Of a stretch of DNA of 64,000 nt, positions 16,701 to 25,700 are shown in pieces. A program made the position numbers and the translations under genes. Source of the stretch: Holophagales bacterium (GTDB taxonomy: Bacteria; Acidobacteriota; Thermoanaerobaculia; UBA5066). The notes under the pieces were generated by a model. That model searched no databases. It was not told the origin of the DNA and saw only the letters and a list, made by a program, of their open reading frames with translations. The stretch covers positions 22,501-86,500 of the forward strand of contig JADJVF010000008.1 of the NCBI GenBank assembly GCA_016716705.1. Direction: 5' to 3'. How positions within the stretch are numbered: position 1 is the first letter of the stretch; each line of letters opens with the position of its first letter.

Positions 16701-19124
16701 ACGACTCCGTGCACGGGAAAGGCGCCACGGCCGGCCGCCTTCGGACCGATCCACCCGAGGACCTGGGTCATCGGATTCGGTTCCGACGCCGGGGGCATCA
16801 AGTGCGAGCTGAACTACACCGCGTACAAGGGGCGGACCGACGCGAACGCCCCGGAGGGCGATGCCGGCTTCAACTACAAAAAGGACACGCGGCTCAAGAC
16901 CTGCACGGCCTGGGACACTGAAGACCCGCCGAACTGCACCGCGTGGATAGACGCCCCCTATGACGGAAGCCTGGACTACGCCTTCTTCGCCGACGAGACG
17001 GAGGCGCTCGTCGACGCCTTCGAAAAGATCACGTCCGCGTCCGCCAAGGGCGACTACGCGACGGGCGCCCCGGTCCAGGGGCCCGTCTCGGGGTCCGTCA
17101 TGGGCCAGGGCAAGTACGTCATCCTCTCCTCGACCGCGTACCCGGAGTGGGAGGGGCACCTCTACAAGTTCGACTCCACCAAGTACTCCCCGGACGGAAA
17201 CCACCAGCCGGGCTACCGGGTCTGGGACGCGGCCGTCAAGCTGGCGGCCCGCGACACGACCACGCGGCGCATCTACACGTGGAATCCCTCGAGCCTGAAC
17301 CTCGTCGAGGTCAAGAACGAAACGGGGGACGCGGCGCCGGCGCCCGGCCTCCTGGCCATCAACCCCTCGCTGACCGCCGAGGTCGTCGATTTCATCCGCG
17401 GAAACGACGGGACCAAGACGGGAACGAAGCGGACGAAGATCCTCGGGCCGCTCATCAACACCGTCCCGTCGATCGTCGCCTCCCCCAACCTCTTCGGGCA
17501 GGGGACGCTCGATGAGAGCCACGCCGCGTTTGAAGGAGGAGCTGACGGAACGGACGGGCAGGGGAAGCGCCGGATCATGGTCTGGATCGGGTCGAACGAC
17601 GGGATGCTCCACGCGTTCGATTTCGAAACCGGCGAAGAGAACCTGGCGATCATGCCTCCCCAGGTGCTCGGCGCCCAGGAAAGCCTCTACGACAACTTCG
17701 TGAAGGCAAAAAGGAAGAACACCGGCCAGCCGATCGGCTTCGAGAACATCTACGGTGTCGCCGGCTCCCTGCGCTTCGCGGACGTCTTCTTCGCGAGCGG
17801 CGGCTGGCGGACCGTCGGGCTCATGACCCTCGCGGACGGAGGAGACCTCCTCGCCGCAATCGACATTACGCATCCCTACCCCGGAGATTCCACCGTCAGC
17901 CCCGCGATAGAGCCGGACCAGGAATACGGAGTGTTCCCTCGCGCCGGAGACCTCACCGACGCTCCCGTCCAGGTCATCTGGCAGAAGACGGGTTCGGACT
18001 CGGAAATGGCGGGCCTGGGCAAGACCTGGAGCCTTCCGGCTCTCTCTCCGCGCAGCCCCAGCGCCTGGTCGATCAACTTCGGCGCCGGGTACGACACGGC
18101 GAGCGTGTGGGACAACCCCAAGGTTCCCCGGGTCTTCCAGCTCGACCCGGTCGACGGCTCCAAGATCGGGTCGGCGGCATCCGCCCTCCTCTCCGTCGAG
18201 AGCGGCGCCTGGGTCGGGAACCAGACGTTTGCGGACGGGGTCCGCTTCCAGCACCTCGCCTCGGCGTTCGCCTCGGACAACATCGCGACGCGCGCCCTCC
18301 AGGCCGACCTGAACGGCCGTATCTGGTTCATTGACCCCAATGGCCTCACTGGCCCGAACGCACCGTTCGTCGGCATCGACGCCTCGGCCGTCGCCGGGCA
18401 GTCCCAGCCCCTCTATTACCCGCCCGCGGCGGGCGGCCAGGGAGTGCCGCCGACGGCGGGCTGCAACCTCTACTCGTTCGGGTCGGGCACCTTCTACGAG
18501 CGGAGCACCCGGGTCAACGGGCCGGAGACGGGGTCTTCCGGCTTCGTCCCGAGCCTCTACTTCGCCGCGAACGACAAGGCCCGTTACGACCAGGTGATCG
18601 ATCCCAATCTCATCCTCCAGATCCCGGTCAAGGACATCCTCCGTCCGGAGAGCTGCTCTGCCGATTCCTTCTCCAAGGGGCTCTGCAGCGCGGTGTCGAC
18701 CGACGTCGATTTCTACGGCGCCACGCTCTCTCGCTTCTCGCAGATGACGGCGGCCCCGCTCCTGCTGATCGACCCGAAGGGAACCCAGCCGAACGTCGGC
18801 ATCTTCGTCATCTACGACCCGACCGTCGGGTGTAACGGCGCCTCCTACGCGGTCACGGTCCAGTGGAAGACCAACGGCTGCACCCCGCCGCTCACGGTCG
18901 GCGAGGGGACGACAGGGGCCAGCGGCACTGCGGGGGACGCCGTCGTGAAGACTCAGTTCGCCGGCTTCGGTGTCGCCAGCGGGCTGACCTCCGTCGGCAA
19001 GAACGTGTTCACCGGCATCGCGGGGCTGGGGGGAGGCCAGGCAGACCTCCACGGCCTCGAACAGACTACGAACTTCGGCCTGCCAACCTCCTTCCGGCCC
19101 CTGTGGTGGAAGGAGCTCAAGTAG
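13726..19124 (+). CDS. pilY1: PilY1-like pilus tip adhesin with PA14 and Thr-Pro stalk (one frameshift)
   Basis: A protein of about 1800 residues after correcting one missing base near 15351. A signal peptide is followed by the first vWA strand with the MIDAS motif LIVLDRSGSM. Residues about 160-331 form a PA14-like domain (GLQAYYYSG, TGRYELKFTSADGVRVWW, IEIEYYQNG). About 250 residues of Thr-Pro repeats follow. The rest of the vWA domain then resumes (FDLPSRIATMKNALGDSV, GDTPTHSALDKA, VILVTDGESN). The C-terminal PilY1 beta-propeller has MVWIGSNDGMLHAFDFETG. The start at 13726 has AGGAGG 5 bases upstream and sits next to the signal peptide; ATG 13690 overlaps pilX. The protein probably sits at the pilus tip and binds surfaces. 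Its second half is open to the stop at 19124 (ends WWKELK). Confidence 0.88.
14755..15518 (+). repeat. Tandem Thr-Pro coding repeat in pilY1
   Basis: Roughly 760 bases are built from short units such as ACGCCGACC, CGGACG and AACACC, encoding TPT, TRT, TNTP and TFTP variants. The encoded stalk is rich in Thr and Pro with few other residues (Ser, Asn, Arg, Ile, Phe). Such segments are usually extended linkers and possible O-glycosylation sites. The array is interrupted near 15351, where GGACTTCACG replaces the repeat form GGACGTTCACG, one base short, breaking the frame. Confidence 0.9.
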
Positions 19125-19153
19125 CGGCGATCGCGAATCGAAGCTCGGAGTCC

Positions 19154-19184
19154 GGGGAGGCTGGCGGGTTCGTCCGGCCTCCCC
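19154..19184 (+). terminator. Hairpin after pilY1, possible terminator
   Basis: GGGGAGGC at 19154-19161 pairs perfectly with GCCTCCCC at 19177-19184, and the stem extends by a wobble and two GC pairs. It lies 30 bases after the pilY1 stop. No T run follows, so a function as terminator is only likely from position. Confidence 0.4.
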
Positions 19185-19410
19185 GATTCCATCTCGACGC
19201 CGGCGGGACCGAATCGGCGTGGCGACGGCCCTCCCGTTCCTCGAACGGGGACGCTGGCCTCTCTGAACGCTCAGCGCGGAACCTCTCTCGGGGGCCACAG
19301 GACGTCGGGGCGCGGGGGCCGCCGCCTGGGGTCAGCCGTAGCGTCGGCGCGGGGGCGGGGCGGTACGTCGATCGGCTCCAGCCGAGGTGCCGGGCCGGTC
19401 CGCGCAAGGG

Positions 19411-19640
19411 CTTCTGGGGGGGGGCGGGGTGGGGGGGGGGGGGGGGGGGGGCGGGGGGGGCGGGGGCGGCGGGCGGCCGGCGGGCGGCGGGGGGTAGGGG
19501 GGGCGGGGGGGGAGGCCCTGGGGGGCGCTCAGGCGAGGATCTCCTCGCCCGGGGCGCGCCGGGCGGGGGGGGCGCGCGCAGGGGCCGGGGGGCGGCCGGG
19601 GCTCGGTGGGGGGCAGGAGGAGGGCGCGGTGCGGGCGGCC
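19411..19640. repeat. Extreme G-rich low-complexity tract
   Basis: About 230 bases of almost pure G on the plus strand, including an unbroken run of about 21 G at 19431-19451 and many shorter G runs. Its composition differs sharply from the rest of the window. It may be a sequencing or gap-filling artefact, or a true G-quadruplex-forming region between two convergent genes. Confidence 0.85.
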
Positions 19641-19688
19641 ATTCGAGAGGGGCGGAATTTCAACGTGAGTCCCCTGGGCGGCGGGAGA

Positions 19689-20507
19689 CTAGCATCGACT
19701 CGCCGGCGGGTTTCCCGCTGCCTCCGCGACGAAGAAGACGCAGGACGAGCCCGGGACCCCGTCCTCGAGGACGCGAGGCAGGAGGACTCGTTCCGTCAGG
19801 GCGTAAAGCGGACGCCAGGGAATCGCGACCCAGCGCCCGAGGAGGGCCTTCGCGAGGACGTTGTGCCACCCCGCGTAGTGGCCCAGCTCGAGAAGGACGG
19901 TGGCCCGGGGAGAGAGATAGTCGCGCCGGACGAGGACGCGGAACCCGGCGGCTTCGACCCGCCGGGCCCACTCCTCGGACGAGTACATGTGGAAGTGGAC
20001 CTGGATCTTCCGGAACCACTCGCGATAGGCGGCGGCGGCGCGGCGGAGGCCGACGCGGTCGAGGAATCTCGCCACGAGGAGGTTCCCGTTGTGGACGTCG
20101 TTCGGGACCGTGAAGACGAATGAGCCGCCGGGCTCGAGGACGCGCCGGACCTCCCGCAGGACCGCGTCGAGGTCGGGCATGTGCTCGAGGGCGCAGTTCG
20201 CGAGGACCGACCGGAAAGCGCCGTCGCGATAGGGCAGCCGGGTGGCGCTCCCGGCGTCGAGGTGCCGGTAGACGTGGCGGTGGGCCGACTGGAGGAGCTT
20301 CGGCACGTCGAGGTCGAGCCCCACGTCGACGGACCCGAGGACGACCTGTGCGAAGTGACCGTCTCCGCACCCGATGTCGAGGAGTGGGCGGGGAAGCGGC
20401 CCGTGTTCGAGGAGGAGGCGGCCCTCGATCGTGCGGATGAGCGCGCGGAAGGCAGGGATCTCGCGGAGGTTCTTCCAGAGGAGCTCCCGCGCTGAGGATC
20501 GGTTCAT
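19689..20507 (-). CDS. Class I SAM-dependent methyltransferase
   Basis: A 272-residue protein with SAM-binding motif I LLDIGCGDGHFAQVV (about residues 42-56), an acidic motif II (VGLDLDVPK) and LANCALEHMPDLDAVLREV and VLEPGGSFVFTVPND further on, the Methyltransf_11 pattern. The C-terminal third is hydrophobic and aromatic, as in methyltransferases of surface-polysaccharide clusters. The ATG start overlaps the stop of the glycosyltransferase gene by 4 bases. Modification of a glycan or lipid-linked sugar is likely from context; the acceptor is not known. Confidence 0.85.
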   Translation of the reverse strand: MNRSSARELLWKNLREIPAFRALIRTIEGRLLLEHGPLPRPLLDIGCGDGHFAQVVLGSVDVGLDLDVPKLLQSAHRHVYRHLDAGSATRLPYRDGAFRSVLANCALEHMPDLDAVLREVRRVLEPGGSFVFTVPNDVHNGNLLVARFLDRVGLRRAAAAYREWFRKIQVHFHMYSSEEWARRVEAAGFRVLVRRDYLSPRATVLLELGHYAGWHNVLAKALLGRWVAIPWRPLYALTERVLLPRVLEDGVPGSSCVFFVAEAAGNPPASRC

Positions 20508-21674
20508 CCTCTCGCTCCGGTCTCCTTGCGGGACATGAGCTCCTCGAAGAGCCGCTCGTACTGCTCGGCCGTCCGTGCGCTGCTGAAGAGGGCCTCGATC
20601 TCGGACACGGGCCGGACGTAGGAGGCCCGGTTCGAGAGGATCCGGACGAGGGATTCCGCGAGCGCGGCGGAGTCGCCGACGGGACTGACCTCGCCCATCC
20701 CCGTCATCCGGACGGGCTGCCTCACGCCCGGGAGGTCGCTCGCGATCGAGGGCGTCCCACGCAGCATCGCCTCCACCTGGACGAGGCCGAACGACTCCGT
20801 GGAGTTGAGGCTCGGGACGACCAGGACGTCGAGTGCCGAGAAGAAAAGCGACATTTCGTAAGGGTCGAGGACGCCGAGGAACGTCCAGCAGGCCCCCTCC
20901 CTGTCGAGCAGGGGACGGAGCCTCCGCCGGTAGGCTTCCTCGCCGAGGACGTTCTCGTGCTGCCCGGCGAAGAGAACGTGGACGTCCGGGAACCGGGCGT
21001 GGACGGCGGGAAGGGCCTCGAGGAGCACCTCGACCCCCTTCTCCGTCGCGAGACGGGCCGCCATTCCGATCACGGGGGCGTTTCCCGGGATTCCACCTGG
21101 CGCGGAAACGCTCCTCGTCGCCTGGTCGGGGCGTGGCGACCTCGACGGGAGGCGGTATGACGCGGACCTTGTCGAGATACCGGGAGAGGAATCGGGAGTG
21201 CTTCGCGTAGTCGTCGGTGTAGGCGACGATCGCGTCCGACAGCTTCCCGGTGGCCCGGTCGCTCCAGACGACGACGCGGTTCACGAGGTGGTTGAACGGC
21301 GTCGCGGGCAGGGTGAGGTCGCAGTGGTACGTGACGACGACGGGCTTGCCGAAGAGGCGTCCGCGGAGGGCGAGGCCGCTCGCGTCGAACTGCGGGAGGT
21401 GAAGGCTGAGGACGTCGTGCTCCCTCACGAGCTGGTTCGCGACGAAGCCGAACGTCGGCATGATCACGCCCTTGCTGACCCGGAACGCGACGGGGACCCG
21501 GATGATCGTCACCCCCTCGCGCTCCTCGCGCAGAGGCAGGGACGGATCGAACCGGGAGGTCAGGACCGTTACGGAGTGCCCGCGGGCGGCGAGAGAGCGG
21601 GCGAGCCGCTCGGCGTAGATCGTGAGGCCGCTCGTGTGCGGCCGGTAGTAGGTCAGCGCGACCAGGACTCTCAA
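20504..21674 (-). CDS. GT4-family glycosyltransferase (one frameshift)
   Basis: Two open frames on the minus strand together form one protein of about 389 residues. The N-terminal half has MRVLVALTYYRPHTSGLT, ERLARSLAARGHSVTVLTSR and HLPQFDASGLALRGRLFGKP. The C-terminal half has VIGMAARLATEKGVEVLLEA, HVLFAGQ and the nucleotide-sugar motif ESFGLVQVEAMLRGTPSIAS (E-x7-E). The break is at about 21081-21083: one extra base in a TTT (AAA on the coding strand) separates WNPG from NAPVIGMA. A single-base error is likely. The enzyme would retain configuration and transfer a sugar from a nucleotide donor on the cytoplasmic side. Confidence 0.85.
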
Positions 21675-21681
21675 GGCCGCG

Positions 21682-22704
21682 CTACCCGAAGAGCGCCCGG
21701 TTCCCGGCGACCCACTCGTGGAGGATGCGGATCCCCTCGTCGACGCTGGTGCGTGGCTTCCATCCCAGAAGCCTCTCGGCCTTGCGGCAGTCCGACACGA
21801 AGATCTTCTGGTCGCCGGGCCTCCACCCCGCGGAGGCGACCGGCACCTTCCGGCCCAGGTGCGACTCGAGCATCGGGCCGAACTCGGACCAGACGGAGAT
21901 CGTCCGCTCCGGTCCTCCGCCGACGTTGAACACCTCCCCGGCGGCCACGTCGATCTTCTCGACGGCGGTCAGGTAGAGGTCGACGAGGTCGTCGACCCAG
22001 AGGACGTCGCGTACCTGCTTCCCGTCGCCGTAGATCGTGATGGGGCGCTCGCAGACCGAAGCGATGAGGAACCAGGCGAGCCAGCCCTGGTCCTCGACCC
22101 CGAGCTGCCGGGGGCCGTAGATCGCGGACTGCCGGAAGACGACGGTCCGGAGGCCGTAGATGCGGGCGAAGTCGTGGACGTACTGGTCGCCCGCCCCTTT
22201 CGAGCAGCCGTAGGGCGAGTGGAAGTCGAGCGGCTGGGTCTCCGGGACGCCGTGCGGAAGGTCGCGGAACCGGTAGCGGGTCGGCTCTTCCTCGACGACG
22301 ATCTCGTCCAGCTCCCCGTAGACCTTGTTCGTCGAGGCGAAGAGGAAGATCGGGTTGCTGCCCGAGTGCCGGGCGGCCTCGAGGGCATTGAACGTGCCGA
22401 GCGCGTTCGTCTCGAAGTCGCTTCGCGGGTCGAGGACCGACGTCGTCACCGCGACCTGCCCCGCGAGGTGGAGGAGGACGTCCGTGCCGACCGCCGCGGC
22501 GGCCAGGCGGCTCGCGTCGCGGACGTCGGCTTCGATCAGCCGGAACGAGCCGGGTCGCGAGAGCTGCGAGAGCCAGTCGACGTTGCCGCGGACCCCCGGA
22601 CGGCAGAGGTTGTCGTAGAGGGTGACGTCGTCTCCGCGCTCGACGAAGCGCTTCGCGGCGTTGATGCCGATGAACCCGGCGCCCCCCGTGATCAGGACCT
22701 TCAT
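21682..22704 (-). CDS. NAD-dependent sugar epimerase/dehydratase (CDP-paratose 2-epimerase-like)
   Basis: A 340-residue extended SDR. The NAD-binding motif is LITGGAGFIGINAAK (GGxGFIG). The catalytic segment has FASTNKVYGELDE and the YxxxK motif SPYGCSKGAGDQYVHDFA. The STNKVYG form and the long insertion before the YxxxK are as in CDP-tyvelose/paratose epimerases, though an UDP- or GDP-sugar substrate cannot be excluded. It lies 7 bases upstream of the glycosyltransferase gene on the same strand, so epimerase, GT4 and methyltransferase form one minus-strand operon supplying a surface glycan. Confidence 0.87.
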   Translation of the reverse strand: MKVLITGGAGFIGINAAKRFVERGDDVTLYDNLCRPGVRGNVDWLSQLSRPGSFRLIEADVRDASRLAAAAVGTDVLLHLAGQVAVTTSVLDPRSDFETNALGTFNALEAARHSGSNPIFLFASTNKVYGELDEIVVEEEPTRYRFRDLPHGVPETQPLDFHSPYGCSKGAGDQYVHDFARIYGLRTVVFRQSAIYGPRQLGVEDQGWLAWFLIASVCERPITIYGDGKQVRDVLWVDDLVDLYLTAVEKIDVAAGEVFNVGGGPERTISVWSEFGPMLESHLGRKVPVASAGWRPGDQKIFVSDCRKAERLLGWKPRTSVDEGIRILHEWVAGNRALFG

Positions 22705-22771
22705 CGAGCCTCCATCGCCGCGCCCGAGTGCGGGCAGACGGCGGCGCGCAGCGTCCGAATCATCGAGCTAG

Positions 22772-22779
22772 ACTATAGA
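22772..22779. promoter_or_regulatory. AT-rich island between divergent genes, possible -10 element
   Basis: ACTATAGA is one of few AT-rich spots in the 78-base divergent gap. Read on the minus strand it gives TATAGT about 68 bases before the epimerase start; on the plus strand TATAGA sits just before the TTG start at 22783. No convincing -35 box is seen for either direction. Confidence 0.25.
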
Positions 22780-22782
22780 ACC

Positions 22783-25700
22783 TTGAGCCCTTTCGGCGCA
22801 CGCCTCCTTTCGGGCCCCCACGCGGGGCTCTCTTCTCGTCAGGTCCGCTTTCTCCTCGCGGGGCTGCTCCTGCTCGCGGCCTTTCTGAGGTTTCGCGGCC
22901 TCGACTGGGACGACGGGCAGCACCTCCATCCCGACGAGCGGTTCATCTCGATGGTGGAGGACAAGATCAAGGCCCCCGGAAGCGTGGCCGAGTATTTCAA
23001 TTCCGCCCGCTCGCCCCTGAACCCGTACAACCAGGGCGAAGGCTCCTTCGTCTACGGGACCTTCCCCCTGTTCCTGACGAAGGCCGTCTCTCATGCCATC
23101 GGGATGCCCGGCTACGGAGGGGCCTACAAGGTCGGCCGGGCCCTCTCGGGTCTCTTCGACCTCCTGACCGTCTGGCTCGTCTACAGGGTCGCCCGCCGGT
23201 TCACGGGGCGTGGCCCCAGCTTCCTCGCGAGCGGGCTCTTCGCCTTCTCGCCGCTCGCCATCCAGAGCTCCCACTTCTGGACGGTCGAGACGTTCCTGGC
23301 AGCCTTCTCGACGTTGACTCTCCTGGGCTGCGTCCGGATGGCGCAGGGACGCTCGACTCCGGTCCAGGACCTGGCGACCGGGCTTTCCCTCGGGCTCGCC
23401 GTCGCGTGCAAGGTGACGGCGCTCTCCCTGCTCGGGCCACTGGGCCTCGCGGCGCTTCTGCGTGCCACGGGCGCCCGCGAGGCCCAGCCCGGCACGGGCG
23501 CCTTCCGCTGGAAGGAGTGGCTGGGCAGCACCTCGGGCCTCGGGCTGGCGCTCCTCGGCGTGGCGGCCGCGGTTCGATGCGCCCTTCCGTACGTCTTCCT
23601 CGGGCCGAGCCCGCTCTCGTTCCGGCTCGATCCCCGGTACCTCGCCGACCTGAGGAACCTGGCGAACCTCTCGAACAGCTTCGCCGGGTTTCCGCCGGCC
23701 CTCCAGTGGGCCGACCGGTCGATCCTCTTCCCGGTCGAGAACTTCGTCCGCTGGGGAGCGGGTCCGTTCTTCGGGCTCACTGCGCTCGTGAGCGTTGCGT
23801 GGGCGGTGGCCGGGCTTCGCCGGCGATCCAGCTGGACCCTGGCGCCCCTCCTCCTTCACGTCGCCATCCTCTTCGCCTACCACGGCACGGCTCTCGTGAA
23901 GTCCATCCGGTACCTGTTCCCGGTCTACCCGGTCCTGGCGGTCCTCTCGGCGGTCTTCCTTGCGCGGCTGGCAGTGCCCGGCCGGCCGCTTCTCCTGCGC
24001 CTCGTCCCGGGCCTCGTGCTCGCCGGCACGGCCCTCTCGGGCTTCGCGTTCGCCTCGATCTACTCCCGGCCCCACACCCGGGTGACGGCGTCCCGCTGGA
24101 TACAGCAGAACGTCCCCGCGCCCGCCCGATTCGCGAACGAGGCGTGGGACGACGGGCTCCCCCTGGGGCTGCCGGGACTCGACGCGGGGCGTTACGCCGG
24201 ACCGGTCCTCGACCTGTGGGTGCCGGAGGACAGCCGGAAAGCGGATGCGATCGTCTCGACGCTGCAGGGCGCCGACTGGGTCGCGGTGACGAGCGGCCGC
24301 GTCTACGCGAACGTCACCCGCCTGCCGGACGTCTTCCCGATGACCGTCGCCTACTACCGGGCGCTCTTCCGGGGGGAGCTCGGGTTCCGGGTCGCGGCCG
24401 ACTTCTCGAGCTACCCGTCGCTGGGCCCGTTTCGCTTCAGCAGCGACGCGGCCGAAGAGCAGTTCACCGTCTACGACCACCCTCGGGTCCTGCTCTTCCA
24501 GAAGACACCCGAGTTCTCCGCGGAGCGGGTCCGCAAGCTCCTGACGGATGCCATCCGGACCAAGCCGCCGACGATCTGGGAGTGGGAGAAGCTCCCGAGG
24601 TCGGAGAGGAGGGTGGCCGAGCCGGTCCGACCCCTCCGGCGGTCCGACCTCGAACGGGCATCCCTGGTGGCGGAGCCCGTCCGCAAGACACCGGGCTCTC
24701 TCCGTGCGACGGCCGTCTGGCTCGGAGCGGTCCTGCTGCTGGGCGCCCTCGCGGTCCCGGTCGTCTTCCGTCTTTTCCCTCTCATGAGCGAACGGGGTCT
24801 CGGGCTCGCGAAGACCGTGGGCCTCGTGGTCCCGACTCTCGTCGTGACGGCGCTGCTGAAGACGGGGGTCTTCGGGGACCCTCGCCGGACGGCGTTCCTG
24901 GCGTTGCTCATCACGGCCGCCATATCAGCCGTCTTTTCCTGGGGCATCCGGGCGGAGCTTGGAAGGTTCGTCCGGGAAAGGGCGAAACTGGTCCTGGCCG
25001 GCGAGCTCGTCTTCTTCCTCGGATTCGGGCTGTTCCTCGGCCTGAGGGCTCTGAATCCGGAGATCACGTGGGGCGAGAAGCCGATGGACCTCTCCCTGCT
25101 GAACGTCCTCGTCCGGGCACGGTCTCTCCCCGTCAGCGATCCGTGGCTCGCGGGCGCGCCTCTCGGGTACTACACGTTCGGGCACCAGGCCGTGGCGTTC
25201 CTGACCCTGGTGACGGGCCTGCCCACGCGGCTCACCTTCAACCTCGCGTTCGGTCTGCTCGGTGGGCTCGTCGCACAGGGGGCGTTCTCTCTCGCGGCGT
25301 CCTGGGGCGGCCGAATCCGAGCCGGTCTCGCGGGGGCGGCGTTCGTCGGGCTGCTCGGAAACCTCTCGGGCCTCCACGAGTGGATCGTCCTCCGGCGTCC
25401 GAAAGGGCTGCCGCTCGACTGGCACTATTTCTGGGCGACATCCCGGGTCATCAAGGACACGATCAACGAGTACCCGTTCTGGGGCCTCGTCTTCGCGGAT
25501 CTCCACGCCCACGTCCTGGCGACCCCGTTCTTCCTCCTGATGGCCGCCGCGGCCCTCGAGCTGGTCCGGGAGCACGCCGGGGGCGGTGCCGTTCTCCTTC
25601 GACGCCTGGGCGCGGCGATCGCTTTCGGGATCGCCCTCGCCGTCCAGGCTCTCACGAATGCGTGGGACATACCGTTTCTCGCCGGTCTCCTCGTGCTGAC

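Larger units (their letters stand above)
19125..19688. other. Intergenic stretch without a supported gene
   Basis: 564 bases lie between the stops of pilY1 and the convergent methyltransferase gene. Apart from the hairpin near its left end and the G-rich tract at 19411-19640, nothing is recognisable. Open frames across it encode only Gly/Arg/Ala low-complexity sequence and are not taken as genes. Confidence 0.7.

Noticed and set aside
14724..19298. An antisense open frame of about 1524 codons opposite pilY1, with V-G-V-F-V repeats
   Set aside because: The repeats are the reverse reading of the Thr-Pro codons. No start signal or domain supports it.
18863..20113. An open frame crossing the G-rich tract
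   Set aside because: It consists of a pilY1 shadow joined to Gly-rich low complexity and an antisense stretch of the methyltransferase.
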